From Lethocerus indicus (taxonomy: Eukaryota > Arthropoda > Insecta > Hemiptera > Belostomatidae): a stretch of 64,000 nt of DNA. The position numbers and the translations under genes were made by a program. Shown one piece after another: positions 24,140 through 35,830 of this stretch. The stretch is taken from positions 46,336,443-46,400,442 of the forward strand of contig JACDQD010000001.1 of NCBI GenBank assembly GCA_019843655.1, written 5' to 3'. Each line of letters starts with the position of its first letter. Positions within the stretch are counted from its first letter, which is position 1. The notes under the pieces are model-generated. The model worked only from the letters and a program-made list of their open reading frames with translations. It did no database searches and was not told where the DNA came from.

Positions 24140-24848
24140 CTGGGGTCGGCAAACCATCGATCGCGGGATTTATTATTTTTGCGCTCATTTTATTTAATGT
24201 CGACAGATCACAAGAGAGGATGCTAACGATTCTCTGTTACAGCAAGTAGATCTCTGGGCCATTGGCGTTTAAGCCGTCCTTGCGGTTAAGGAGGGGGTAA
24301 TTTGAACGGTAATCGAGGAGAGTGACCGAAAGAGCAAATTAAATTAGGACGAGGAGTAAGGCGGGAATGGAAGTTAAGAAACCCTGACTTAGCCTGACCG
24401 TCTTCCTCGACTGAGTGATTAAAAACATACTAGGGAGCTTTTGTGGGCGTATTTCTATTTTTATTTGAGTTGAAAATGAAAACCGACCTGCTACATTTTA
24501 AACCTTTAGATGAATCCAATAAATTTATCAAACAATTTTCGTTCTGGCTTATGTAGCTCATATTTCCATATTTGTAGAGTCTTTTTTCTCTGCTCTCTGT
24601 TAAACCAGAAAAAAAGAAAATCTCAATTATATTGAATCTCTTGTCGGCGCTTCTTCAGTCCGTTATTATAGTTTATTAATAATATATCAGACAACGGATG
24701 TTGAAAATTAAAACCTACGTACTACATTTTAAAGTTTTTTCCTTGTTTAAATGAATCTAATAAACTTTCAGTCTATGCTCGGTAGCTCACCGCATATTTC
24801 CATATTTGTAAAGCAGCTCTTCGGGTCGGGGAGTGTGTCGACCCCCTG
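24140..24848. mobile_element. Probable non-autonomous hAT-like element
   Basis: The left end reads CTGGGGTCGGCAAACCATCG, resembling the CAGGGGTCGGCAAAC terminus common in hAT elements. The right end reads GTGTGTCGACCCCCTG, a degenerate reverse complement. Internally, one segment (CCGACCTGCTACATTTTAAA, then ATGAATC-AATAAA, then TTTCCATATTTGTA) occurs twice, near 24484-24585 and 24714-24813. No 8-bp target duplication is evident, and no transposase frame is present. A short block at 24240-24310 resembles Jockey-1, so the interior may be composite. Confidence 0.4.
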
Positions 24849-25558
24849 CAATTTATGTTTGAAAATGTGTTTCATCCCGCAATTACACCGGGATGAGATT
24901 ACTACTTTAAAAACCCGTAGTTAATACGAGTTTTATGGGCGTCTATATAAGGGAGAACGACGGCCAATAACCGTTGGACCAGGGGGCACGCCGGTAGAGC
25001 GGGTTTTAATATGTTTCATCCGCGTTTCAAGTGCAACTGTAATGCCGGGCTTTAAAGCTCACCCGCGCTTTGCGGTCGGATGTTCCGAACAGGGAACAAC
25101 CACCCTGGCCGATGATGGATGACATTGTGGGGGGGGGGGTGGACAATGGAAATCGGTATTTGCATTTGACAATTATTCAATTTACAATCGCGGTAATTCG
25201 CGAAACGCCGAATCCGGTGCTTCGGGCATCCGAAACATCCCCCAGGAATTTAAACAGTAATCAATTCCGCCTCATTACCCTTGAAATCGAATATTCCGTC
25301 GGCAATATGACCGGCGATGAGCACGAATCGGACCGCGGCGCCGGAAAATGAGATCGGAAGTTGGTGCAACTTCGGGCTTAATACGATTTACGAAACTTCG
25401 GCCCCTCTTAAGTCCCCATCACTAAAATACACTAACTTATTGTTCCTCGAGGGCTGAGAAATTGAAACGGTCGTTCTTGAATGTGTGCACTTTGAAAAAT
25501 GCGAACCCGCAACCGAGAATGCACATTTCGACAGAGGATCACAAGAACGCTATCCAAA
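24849..25558. other. No recognised gene
   Basis: A GC-richer stretch with a 93-codon plus frame (25070-25351) and a run of about ten G near 25130. No domain is recognised. Confidence 0.4.
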
Positions 25559-25720
25559 CCTGGAGTATATCCAGGTATATTTTGAGTTAGGTTTAATTGT
25601 TTTTAACATTTTTCAGGATTCAACATAATTGCTTATTAAGTTTGATAAGTGCCGTATGGAATTAACTCAATCCATTAACTCTACTAATAGAGAGACTCCT
25701 GTATTCTTTCGTTTTTAATT
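25559..25720 (+). repeat. Jockey-3 3' UTR-type repeat, short copy
   Basis: It starts with the hairpin CCTGGA-GTATA-TCCAGG. It then shares GGTATATTTTGAGT, TTTTCAGGATTCAACATAATT and AACTCAA with 49360-49455. Similarity is lower than for the 10.7 kb copy. Confidence 0.45.
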
Positions 25721-28190
25721 GTTGGAAACAAAAATTAAGTCTATTTAAAACATTTCGTTATTAGACCCTACCCTACCTTACGCATACATTTAAAAACGAA
25801 AATATCTCTTGGAATATATTTCATTTATATGGGCGAATTTTAAAATAACATTTCTTTAACGCGGACAGGCGAAGTTACAAAGCTTTATCCACATTGTTTA
25901 CGGGACATCGCCCAGCTATAGGTTATGAATATTGAATGTGAATTTTTATTTAAAAATCCTCAACTTTGTCCAGTAACACCTTCCTAAATAATAGTTAATG
26001 GGTCAAATTACTGTTAAATATTGAAGGAAGTTACAGTAACAAGGTGTTTCTTGATTCAGTCGCATGAGCAGAAGCACATGTGTACTGGCATTGTCGTTAT
26101 TAATAAAATACGATTTAAAATTGTTGTTTTGAATTTCCTGCATCGTTTTGCTGAATAAGGAAGAAGCAGTCTATAATCAGGGCAGGTACTGGTGCGCATA
26201 CTTACAGTAAGCCCAGATGGGGATGAAAATCATTACCGTAAGAATAATATTTGGGTCGTTTCAGGATTAAATTATCCCGGATCAATACTGGCATGCATTA
26301 ATATTCATGCGTTCGTCGATCGACGGGTCGCGGTATAATAACATTATAATTGGCGCGACGTGGTGAAACAGAGGGGAGGAGTGTTTATTTTAATTATGGC
26401 GGCAATCAGGACTTTTAATAGAATGCAACAGGTACTACTTTTATAGGGAATTAATGTGCCTCGCTCTAATTATGTTCGAGACTCGAGCGGTTTCATAGGG
26501 AGTGTTTCAGGAACGAGTGTTTACGACGATTGCGAAAATAGAAACCGGTGACCATCAATAACGTTTCGACTATTCCCAGGAAACTTTACTTGGAGTTGTA
26601 ATTTTAATAAAAATTTTTCTGTAAACCTTCTGCAGTATTTTCGAACTGGACACTGGGGTGAAATCAGAAAATTTCAAATCGATCGACCTCTTGAAATGGC
26701 CTCGAATGACTTTCCATCGGTACAATTAAGGCGGGTAGACTTAGCATTTTAGACCCACCACTACAGTGTTAATGAGTGATGACTAGTTTACTTATTGATA
26801 AAACGTACACCAGAAGTGAGTATCCCTCGCTTTTTAATAGCCTGTGAAATTCTTCATTAAATCCTTTTGACGTATTTTCAAAATACTGCGAAAGTTACCA
26901 AGCAAAAACAGACGATCACGTGTGTACAAATCCGATGACATGCATATATATATATATATATCGAAGTATTTACGACTTGATTTATACAAACGTCCACTGT
27001 CATTTGTCAACTGCAAAGTATAATATCCCTTATAGCCTTAGTGTTATCGATCCCGGCATTAGTGACATACCGATCCATATTTAAAGATATTTTCCAAGAT
27101 ATTTCTGCCGGGGAATACGCCCAGATAATTTAATTTACAGTGCCTCCTTTGATACTCGGCCGACCGAGTATTCTTCGGGAGTTCAACAGGAATTCGTGAT
27201 GCACTACGTTCTGAAAGGGCGAATTGAGAATTTTTGAACTGCAGAAGCGGCGTGCACTCCAAAAAAAGTTATGGCATAGAACAAAAAAAAAATAAAATAC
27301 AGGATGTCGGGGACAATTCACTGTTTCAATGTTGTCCGACGCTTCCCTGTTCGGTTTTCTAATTAAAATTGTCCCACAAAATCATTACGTTTTCATAAAG
27401 CGTTCACGTTTCCGGACAGTGCTGAGGTAACGTTGTGGACACGCCGAGTCGATAAATAAGTAAAATTGCCGGCTGTATAATCGAGCCGGACATTGATAAA
27501 GTACTGATTAAGTTCGAGACAAAGTCGTTCTGACCGCAATTCGCGGGCAAATTGATGGGGGTCGAAAATTGTGAAAGATTCATTTGTCAGCCGACAGTCA
27601 GCTCCAATCATCGCCCCCATTGTCCTTTTGTCCCCGTAATAACTTCTGTATTACCGCCAGCAGTTTCCCGCTTTCATATTTTCGTATTTATTAATGCTGA
27701 CACATTTAAATCCGGATGATGTCCAGGTTTAATTTAATTATCTATCACTCGTTTGTCCTTTTTGTTTGTTTTGATGTTTTATTAATAAGCGTTATAGCGC
27801 AGTAAGCATCAAATTGCTGCTGGAAAGAGGTAAGTCATCTCGGTAGGCTTACGCACCAAGAAACAAAGAGGAGGAACAAATGTGTACCCGACATAACGCT
27901 GTAGTTATGACCCTGTAAAATCCACCCAATAAAAACCTTATTTCTTTCGCGCAAAACCTCTTATTCCTATAATGGGACCTTAGCCCGCTGGCGTCCATTC
28001 AATTCTTATTCGCCGGATTTTTACACTCATAATTTCACTCCAGGAAAATTACAATTCAGTTTGGTAATCGTGAAAATATTATCGGGCTAATGAGGCCCGG
28101 GGTTTAGAGAGGGAAAGAGAACTAATTTTCCTGCTATCTCGGTGTAAAGTTTAAAGTAAGTTTAAATGACGATTAAAGCTTTTAAAGTTT
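25721..28190. other. No recognised gene; short (TA)n
   Basis: A short (TA)n lies at 26944-26961. A minus frame of 75 codons at 27393-27620 has a faint Jockey-like look (TIFD followed by REL), but too weak to call. No other structure is visible. Confidence 0.4.
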
Positions 28191-28194
28191 TAAG

Positions 28195-28330
28195 TAAATT
28201 TTTATTTTTTAAAATTACATTTAGTGACAGTGCGATCTGACAACACAAATGTACTTTAGACGAAGAATTCACCCATCGATGGTACTCCCGCTCCAGCCCT
28301 TATTAGGTAGAGTGGATACAACATGGCCAT
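28195..28330 (-). mobile_element. Jockey-1 3' UTR, good copy
   Basis: In order on the plus strand: TTTAGTGACAGTGCGATCTGACAAC, AAATGTACTTT-GACGAAGAATTCACCC, ATCGATGGTACTCCCGCTCC and CCCTTATTAGGTAG. These are the landmark words of the family's 3' UTR in minus orientation. About 160 bases later, at 28489-28515, a terminal CATTGCAGTCGTGACTTAAAAT plus A run marks a second 3' end in the opposite (plus) orientation. Confidence 0.65.
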
Positions 28331-28519
28331 TTCCTCTTGAACTTAAAATAAAATAAAATTCTCTGTCGATTTCTTTAATTTTCACGTCTTCTGCATTGTC
28401 TGTCCATTACTTCTCCGTTACTTGAACAACAGACGGCTAAAGCTGTCCAAAGGTGAAATTGGGAAAAAGTTACAATATGATATAATTTAAAACATTGCAG
28501 TCGTGACTTAAAATAAAAA

Positions 28520-29970
28520 AAAAATTCTTCCCCATTAATGCATTATAATGGAATGCTAGAAACGATAGTGCAGTGGCTTAGAATAGTGGATCGGCCGTAA
28601 AAAAGTCATTCCTGCGATGATTTTCCAAATACACTTCTTTTGATATTTCATTGCTGACCGGAAACGGGTTTCTCTCGGTACTTGTCGGAGGGGGTGGGGG
28701 GGGGTTTGTAAAATAAAATGTCTAGCTACTGACAACGGCGAGAAGACCGGGCTATTTTGTAGACTTGAACTGTAATTTCAACCGGCTAGACGCGTATAAA
28801 GCCCACCCTCCCCCCACCATTTCCCTTTGTGTTCGCTACAAGCAAGTAGAGACGACCCACTCCAATTCTGACCCGAAGACATCACAGATAGCTCCTTAAT
28901 AGATAAGCCTTTTCTGACCTTCATATCCAGCGAACGACATTGAATCCACCGTTCTCCATTGAATTTTCGCTTTATTTAAATAGTACGTCTACTGCTTTCA
29001 CTTAAAATGTTCGCTCATTCATCAGCTGTTGTCCTTTGAATTTTCATATTATCGCGTTATATCATAAATAGTCTGTTATAAGTGCACGTGAAATCAATCT
29101 TAAAACAGCAGGTCATACTCTAATTTCAAAAATGGGAATTCAGAATATTAAGTATTATGCTTTACAGTGACATTCCCGATTACTCGAAAATCGGTATTTT
29201 AATTTAATTTTTGCTTTGTTTTCAATTTCGAATGAAACCTTTTTCAGCTAGATATAGCATTTGCTCTTATGTATGGTGCCAGTGTTGTGTTACGTTTTTA
29301 TTTTTTACATTAGTTATATTGCGTCTGCATTAGTGATGGAAAAACTCCAGATGGAAAGAAAAAAGATAAGGAGCCTTATGGACCGCGCAGTAAACGTTTT
29401 CAGTTGGGCCTTTACCTAATAGCCCCCAAGTCTGAAGCTGAAGTTAATCCCTTATCCGATGGCTCCATTCCTCAGCCTGTACTCTGCAACTTGATGAAAA
29501 TGCTTTGAATAAAACGTCTGTCACGAGTTTTCCTTGTTTTATAGGCTGTTGAAAACACTCTTTCTTGGAGGAAAAAATCACTACTCCGAATCCAAGCTTG
29601 AATCAAAACTTATTCAGATCCTTTCTACTCTTTGTCTACAATAGATCGAATTAGGGCGGGGATCAGAGTGGAGGAACTTTCAAAGGATTTAAAAAGTTTT
29701 AAAACTGAAGTTCGAAGAGTTAATTTAAGCATTTTTTCTTGCCAGTAAACCGAATAAAGTAAAATTGACACCGAGCCAAACTTGTTCTTAAGGAAAAGGT
29801 AGTGATAGATAATAAAAATACCCAACATTAAAATATCTTCAAGCCCGTGGACACTCAGAACAGCATGAATTGCATCCTAAACCTAAATGTTGTGAATGTT
29901 TTTTATCGTCAGACCGCGTTTCAACGGGCCAAAAAGTGTACAGAGGGCGTAGCGTGCGATGATAGTACAA
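28520..29970. other. No recognised gene
   Basis: A G-rich run lies near 28690. The rest is AT-rich with short frames lacking recognisable domains. Confidence 0.45.
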
Positions 29971-29971
29971 A

Positions 29972-29974
<3 letters not shown>

Positions 29975-30060
<86 letters not shown>
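29975..30060. repeat. Compound (TA)n(GA)n microsatellite
   Basis: About 23 AT units are followed directly by about 20 AG units. Frames of about 90 codons on both strands run through it as I-Y and R-E (or L-S) and are artefacts. Confidence 0.97.
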
Positions 30061-30063
<3 letters not shown>

Positions 30064-30764
30064 GAGGTGGGGGAACCTCCGATAGAAAGGGTCGCGGTAA
30101 TGGTAAAGTGCTGACAGAAATATAGGAATAAATCTACAACCTCTGGCCCAGCCATAATATTTGTATTTATATATAGGTATCCCTTTTATATATGTATGTA
30201 TTTAAATAAAAGAGTTTTAAAATAACCAATGTTGAACCGCACCTTCAGTTATTTATTATCTGACCCAATTTTAACGGTCGTTAAAAATGTATATGAAACC
30301 AGAGTAAGGCCAGGAATTATAAATATCAGTACATACATGAAAGATGTACTAATACGATGAGAATGAAGTACCGACAAGTTCAGTCGGATGTGCTCAGGGC
30401 ACGAATTAAAGTCGGCATGTAAACACAATATAAGAGGGATCGTTTTATACGCGCGCATTTAAGATCCGCGTACCTCTTAGTCAATTATCCGACCCGGGTT
30501 TATTCGTCTTGTATTCGGAAGGGACTGCCGAAGAATTTCCCAGTCAATATCAAGGAATGTTTCCCGACGTCGCCGTGGAAACAGACAATATAAAGGGGGC
30601 GGGGGCATTTCACGGGAGCCGGGTCGGAAAGTTAGCGTAATCCCGGTCTTCCCTCGACAGACTAAACGAATTCTTCGTTACTTTTAATAAAACCGTACCA
30701 TGGAGATACTTTTCCCCTGTAGTCTATATACAGGCTTTCTTTTTAAGTTCGAGAAAGCTGATAC
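30061..30764. other. No recognised gene
   Basis: Nothing identifiable; a short GC-rich patch lies near 30590-30650. Confidence 0.45.
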
Positions 30765-30905
30765 AAACGTAAGTGACGCAAATGTACTTTTGACGAAGAA
30801 TCCACCCATTGATGGTACTGGTACTCCTCTCCTTACTTTTTTTCATTTTCGGGCCAGGATTTTCAGGAAGTTTCAACGAACCGTCGATTCAAAGGACATC
30901 AAACG
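30765..30905 (-). pseudogene. Jockey-1 3' end, left arm of an inverted pair
   Basis: The plus strand reads GTGACGCAAATGTACTTTTG, then ACGAAGAATCCACCCATTGA and TGGTACT, the UTR landmarks in minus orientation. The next block, CCAGGATTTTCAGGAAG, matches CGGGATTTTCTGGAAG at 9.34 kb from the ORF end. Only UTR and a few C-terminal codons remain. It abuts a plus-oriented copy that begins 45 bases later. Confidence 0.6.
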
Positions 30906-30949
30906 ACGTTACAAATCGCTAATAAGACTCATCGATAACAAAATATAAA

Positions 30950-31185
30950 AGATATAAATCCTTCCGTTCAAAACTGCCCCACCACTCAGATCCTTCGATT
31001 CCACGGCTCCTTCCATAAAATCCCGAGCGCCGCCTTGAGAATGAAATGTCCACATGATTTCTTTACTATCTAAGGGTTGGAGTACCGTCGATGCTCCGTC
31101 AAGCTACATTCGTGTTGTCAACTCGCTCTGTCACTCAATATAATGAGACCGTTGTAGTCGCGACTTGAAATATAAAAAAGAAAAA
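30950..31185 (+). pseudogene. Jockey-1 ORF2 end with full 3' UTR, right arm of an inverted pair
   Basis: The plus frame reads RYKSFRSKLPHHSDPSI, then after one stop NPERRLENEMST. It corresponds to YKSFLSKLYPHSDPLI and PETPERRL in the copy at 37.4 kb. The UTR follows: GGAGTACCGTCGATG, GCTACATTCGTGTTGTCAAC, CTGTCACTCAATATAATG. The end is GTAGTCGCGACTTGAAATAT with an A-rich tail, so the true 3' terminus is preserved. The 5' portion is absent. Confidence 0.7.
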
Positions 31186-34100
31186 ACTCTGCGAATTTCT
31201 GTAAATTTGAACTTTTCTACCTTGGCGGACCAAATTCAGAAAAAAGGAAAGTTACAATATTCCGAAAAAATACCGAGCCAAAAATGCCAGACAGTTAAAA
31301 CAAAAAGGGACGAAAATGTCGTTCGGACGGCATGTGCCAAACTCGAGTTCTGTCGGTTCCATGGCGCGTACAGGTTAGACCGAACTTTTATTTTGTTTTT
31401 CTACCGACACCAGTATTTCACTACCGACGATGACGGCGTGCGCCGATCGGGGCCGAAAAGGCGACGGACGGTCCGAACTCGAACACGCATTTGGAATTTG
31501 GTAAACTGTGACTTGGAGCCGCCGAATTACAAACCTGGAAGAAATTGCCAGTTTTTAGGGCCCGGACGTGACCACCCAGGGCCGGCGCCCCTCGCCCCTT
31601 TTTCTCCTTTCCCAACGTTCGAAAAACGCCAGCACACGCCGTTCTTGTTATTTTTGTTTCTTTTGTGTTCGCGACAGTTTCCTCCCCGCCTACCGGCGCT
31701 TGTCATCGAGCGGCCCCAGAAATAAGCTGTGCAGTAAACTTCGCAGCGACAGACTTCAGGCTGGACCCAAGGAACGCTACAGAAGTGTACATTCGAAACG
31801 AAGTAATACATATCTCTTCTGTAGGGCCGGAAATGATCCTTTATGATGAGTCCCTTTATGTTGAAAACGACTATGGCGAGATGCCGAAACGGGCGACTGG
31901 AAACGAAGGAACTATTGAATTTGTATTTGCGAGATTTTCTAAATTTGTATTCTCAACGCGTAATGTATCGCAAAATGTTGCCCCATAAAACTAGGCAACT
32001 TGGGATAGAAGACTGAACGCCGAGTCTAGAAATGAGATAACGGACGAAAGGAAATTGTTGGGAAAGAGCAATACACTATAGTCTGACCCGGTTTGATTTC
32101 CGGTGGAAAATATATAGGAAGGAAATCGTGACGAGAGGCGTAGATATGTTGAATGCTTCGACGAATGAAGATTGCGAGAGGTCTTACCCATCCTAGGATT
32201 AAACGAAATCTGACGATGTTATTCAAATCCACAAATATATTTAAATTATATTTGTTAAAACAAGCTCGAGTTGGTCAAGAATACTCAAATCTGCTTAATA
32301 AAGTAAGCTTAAAAAACAAGTTTAAATAATGTTGGGACTTGAGGCTTACCTATTCCGGGAACCCCAATTATTTTCTAGACCATTCCCAGAGTGCTTCTTA
32401 CAATTCTTTCTCTGAAAGCGCACACAAGTTAAGAGATATTCGCAATTTCCTTTATGTACATTCGTCCTGAGCTAAGGTTAGGAGGACGCTGTTATGCGTC
32501 CTCATGAATATTTAATGAGTATTTAAACCGGAAGGAAGTAGTACTGTCCCAGTCGGAGTATTGCCTGTCCAGAGTTTTCTGGACCCTATGTTATAGGGTA
32601 CCGATCAGGGCGGCTTGATTATCAAGTTTTTTTCATGATTACATAATTATTGTATTTTCGAACTTTGTGACTGTCATGTTAATCATGACAGCAGGTTCGC
32701 TACCTTGGGCTATATCTAGAGAAACGACTTACGTGGAATACCCATTCCTTACTAAAATGTATCGGTTTAAACTGTATATTTGGATTATATTGGTATAATA
32801 ATTATTGGATTTTATTAATTCGTCCACTGTCGGTATGTTGAGGTCTTGGTGAACTGTGTGATTTGAACCACCGATCACCACCGTATCAGTCTTCCGTAAG
32901 ACTACCTTTTAGTGGACATATATTTCCGTTTTATTGTGAAAGTTTTGCTCTCAATATGACCTGAACACTAGGGAGGGCATGAAAAAACCGGTCGGCTCTT
33001 TTTTCCTTAAAATGGTCATATTCAAAATGGCCAATTTCAATCATAACTCGTCCGGAAAAATTGGCAGTTAAGTTCCGGCCCCTTTTTCCTCGAGGAAAAC
33101 GGTGAACGCTGAGTGGTACGAGGCCGCGCTTTCATTTCCCCTCGAGGCCTCGGGTTTCTCACAGCCATAAATTAACTTTCCCTAAGGCAGTAGATAGCGG
33201 GTCAATATACACAGGGTATGTTTGTACAGGGTTTGCCCTGTTTATACTCAGAGTGCCATCGCATATATATACAGGCCCTGCTGAATATTATTAAGCCGTT
33301 AAACTCAAACCGGAAATAGGGGTCCGGTTTGTTTTAATAACCGCCTTGGACAAAATGAGAAGTGGCACTCGGTTATTAAAAATGCTTTTCAAGTACACTC
33401 GAAATAGTTTATTTGAATTGAATTGAACCTCCGAAGGCTTCAAAACTCGGTGAATGCTTATTTTCTCTTCCCGTCAAGGCGTAAGAAATAAGTCGTTAAA
33501 CGAATGCCCGAGTTAATGGCAAAAAATGGTGGAAAAGCCAATGGACGGAACTTGTGAAACTGAGGACGACTTGAAACTAAGCAGGGTTTAATGCGACGCG
33601 TCCCGTCTAAAGAATAAATCCGAAGGAACTCCGCAATATTTATATCCTATGCGACTGACAAGAATGAGGCAATATGGTACCTAATAACCGCCTAACTTTG
33701 GTCCAGAGTTAGAGGCCTCTTTTGACCCGACAGAATTGACTGCTCTCGGATATCGGCTTTCCCTAGCATTGTTGATGCCATTTGACTAACTTGTACCCCC
33801 TAGGCGAACATTGGATATTGACATGGCGAGGTCAAAGGGAGCGACACTGATCTAATAAGCACGGTTAGAGAGCTTCAAACTTGAGTGTAGTCATAAATAA
33901 GCACGATTGCTCTGCACACGCATCGGTTCAATCAATAGAGAGAAATAAATACAAACTATATATAGTGTCCCAATAATGAATAGATAAGAGGCTAAGTAAA
34001 AAATAAAATTTATTTTGCAGTATTCAGAGCGAAACTTGCACAAATCCAGCTCAGAAAAGAAAACTAGGTGTAGAATCTATTTTAATCGAGTTCTGGAATG

Positions 34101-34848
34101 GACGGAATATACCATTTTTCGAATAATCCGAGTCGACAAATCTATGAGTTCATGAAAATACATTCCAACAGCCACATTGGGTATAATGATTAAAAATTAA
34201 TTATTATTAAACAATTTTAAAAACGTGTTTTACGGGGGTGTGTCTTAAATTCTTCGTCAGACGTGAGTCGTACTCTGAAAAATCGGTCGAAGTGACCGAT
34301 GGCAGAATCCGGGCAGATCCGGTTATATTCATCTGCCGAGTGAACCGCAAATGCAATTTCAATGATCCTGAAAGTGGACCGCCGACGGAATATATAGAAC
34401 GCGTCCGGAATAGAACGGCGGGGGAATGAGAAAAAGTCGGGCCACAACTCCCGGAGTTAGTGTCAACCGAAAACCGAGCATCGAATTATGAAGATAAGTT
34501 TGATGCCGTCCAAAGGGCAGTTGCTATAGAATTTCCGCCGGAAACAAAGTTCGGTTTTGTTAACTCGGTTACTTAGAGAGTCCCTAAATATTTTCGTTTC
34601 GGGGCCGTTGAAACCAATCGCCCCTTCGCGTCCACTCAAAGTACGCCTTAGAGGGCTTTCTCGAGCATCCGACTGCCGACAGCTACCCCAGCGTTTTGTG
34701 CCCATCAAAAACTTTAGGACGATGACAATTTTAAACAAGATATTCGTTTTTTAAATAACCTTTTTTTACATTTTGTTTCTTTAGTAACAACTAAAATTTG
34801 ATACTATGTTTTTATGGCATTCTAATTTACTTTTAATTGACAATACAC
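31186..34848. other. No identified gene; GC-rich frames at 31.3-31.9 kb
   Basis: Overlapping frames of 186 codons (31165-31725, plus) and 107 codons (31665-31988, plus) occupy a GC-richer tract. The second contains DFRLDPRNATEV and is the more protein-like, but I recognise no family. Two perfect hairpins lie at 32482-32503 (GAGGACGC stem) and 32671-32691 (CTGTCATG stem). A short word at 32925-32960 (GTGAAAGTTTTGCTCTCAATA) recurs near 42.1, 56.8 and 58.45 kb. Confidence 0.4.
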
Positions 34849-34849
34849 C

Positions 34850-35080
34850 CTCCTAGTACTCCCGCCCGGCCGGGTAGTGAGAAAATCACGCGGCGATCGG
34901 GATTTTTAGGAAGGGATAGTTTGGAACGGAAGGATTTATGGACAGCGATGGTTGAATTTTTTAGGAGATAGGAGACACGGCACGGTGTCTGCCCTGGAAT
35001 CGATTCGGCGCGCCCAGTAAGGTTTCAAAATACGGTTTTGAATTATTAATGCGTTCGTAAGTAATATTTGTGATCGGTTA
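34850..35080 (-). pseudogene. Jockey-1 ORF2 fragment and 3' end
   Basis: It aligns base by base with the 9.3 kb copy: plus-strand TCACGCGGCGATCGGGATTTTTAGGAAG, TTGAATTTTTTAGGAG and CCCAGTAAGGTTTCAAAATA (9.3 kb: CCCAGTTAGGTTTTAAAATA). On the minus strand PYWA corresponds to the KPIW motif. The frame is interrupted by stops and gaps, so this is an old copy. Confidence 0.6.
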
Positions 35081-35639
35081 TCAAACAAAGAATTTTAAAA
35101 AAATTAACAGCCGTCAGGTAGTACTGAGAGTATAGTTTTCGTTCTTGCCGCCCGAACGAATTTCATCCGTTATCTCGAAGATAAACCTTCCGCATTTTCC
35201 CTTGTTTCCTCCCACACGGGCGAAATAAAAGAATTTCTCCGAACATTTGTGGAAGCCCCGAAATTTAAGACATTTTTTTAAACCACGGATCCGGCACTCG
35301 GCGATTCGAAGTTGAACTTTCCCCAAGGGACGGGGTACTTTGTCCGTCCCGGGACAGTGGCCTATTTTGGATTGGAATTAAAAATCCGGAAGCGAGAACA
35401 AATGCAAACGCTGAGTTGCTCCCAATCCCCCCAAGGCTCATTCGGAAGTCCGACTCCTATATTATCCCCTACAGCTCCTCCAGCGTTTTGTGCCCATTAA
35501 AAAACAATTAATGAGGACAAGACATTTAAACAAAATATCCGCTTTTTTAATAAAAAAAAAAAATTGTTTAACTAAGTCACTGCTACCATTTTATATTATA
35601 TTTGAATGATAATCGTATTAACTATTGAAAGGAGAAGCC

Positions 35640-35830
35640 GTCCTGTGATGGTACTCCTGCTCGCTTCCTTACTCAGGTAAGGATGTCACGTGGCTACAGG
35701 TTGTGGGACAGTATAGAATGAAATGAAGCTTCTAGTTCCCGACTGAATGGGGCCGTCATTACGGATCGTGCGGTTAAGGAGGACATTTTGAACCGGTTTT
35801 CTATACAGAGTTGATCCGAAGACCCGGAGT
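35640..35830 (-). pseudogene. Jockey-1 ORF2 C-terminus with deletion, plus 3' UTR
   Basis: On the minus strand a P-R-D-I-L-T-stop sequence ends the frame. The UTR then reads GTAAGGAAGCGAGCAGGAGTACCATCA, the reference form of the family UTR word. Further upstream, NRTI and the plus-strand word GGATCGTGCGGTTAAGGAGG match the copy at 12.3 kb. The intervening C-terminal codons are largely deleted or scrambled. Confidence 0.6.

Noticed and set aside
27393..27620. Possible Jockey ORF2 fragment on the minus strand
   Set aside because: Only a faint resemblance to the TI-DL---REL region; no nucleotide word is shared with the good copies.
29847..30155. Frames of about 90 codons on both strands
   Set aside because: They are products of the (TA)n(GA)n tract, which is open in all frames.
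31165..31725. 186-codon plus-strand frame
   Set aside because: Its first part reads the A-rich 3' end of a Jockey-1 copy, and the rest has low-complexity proline and arginine stretches with no recognised domain.
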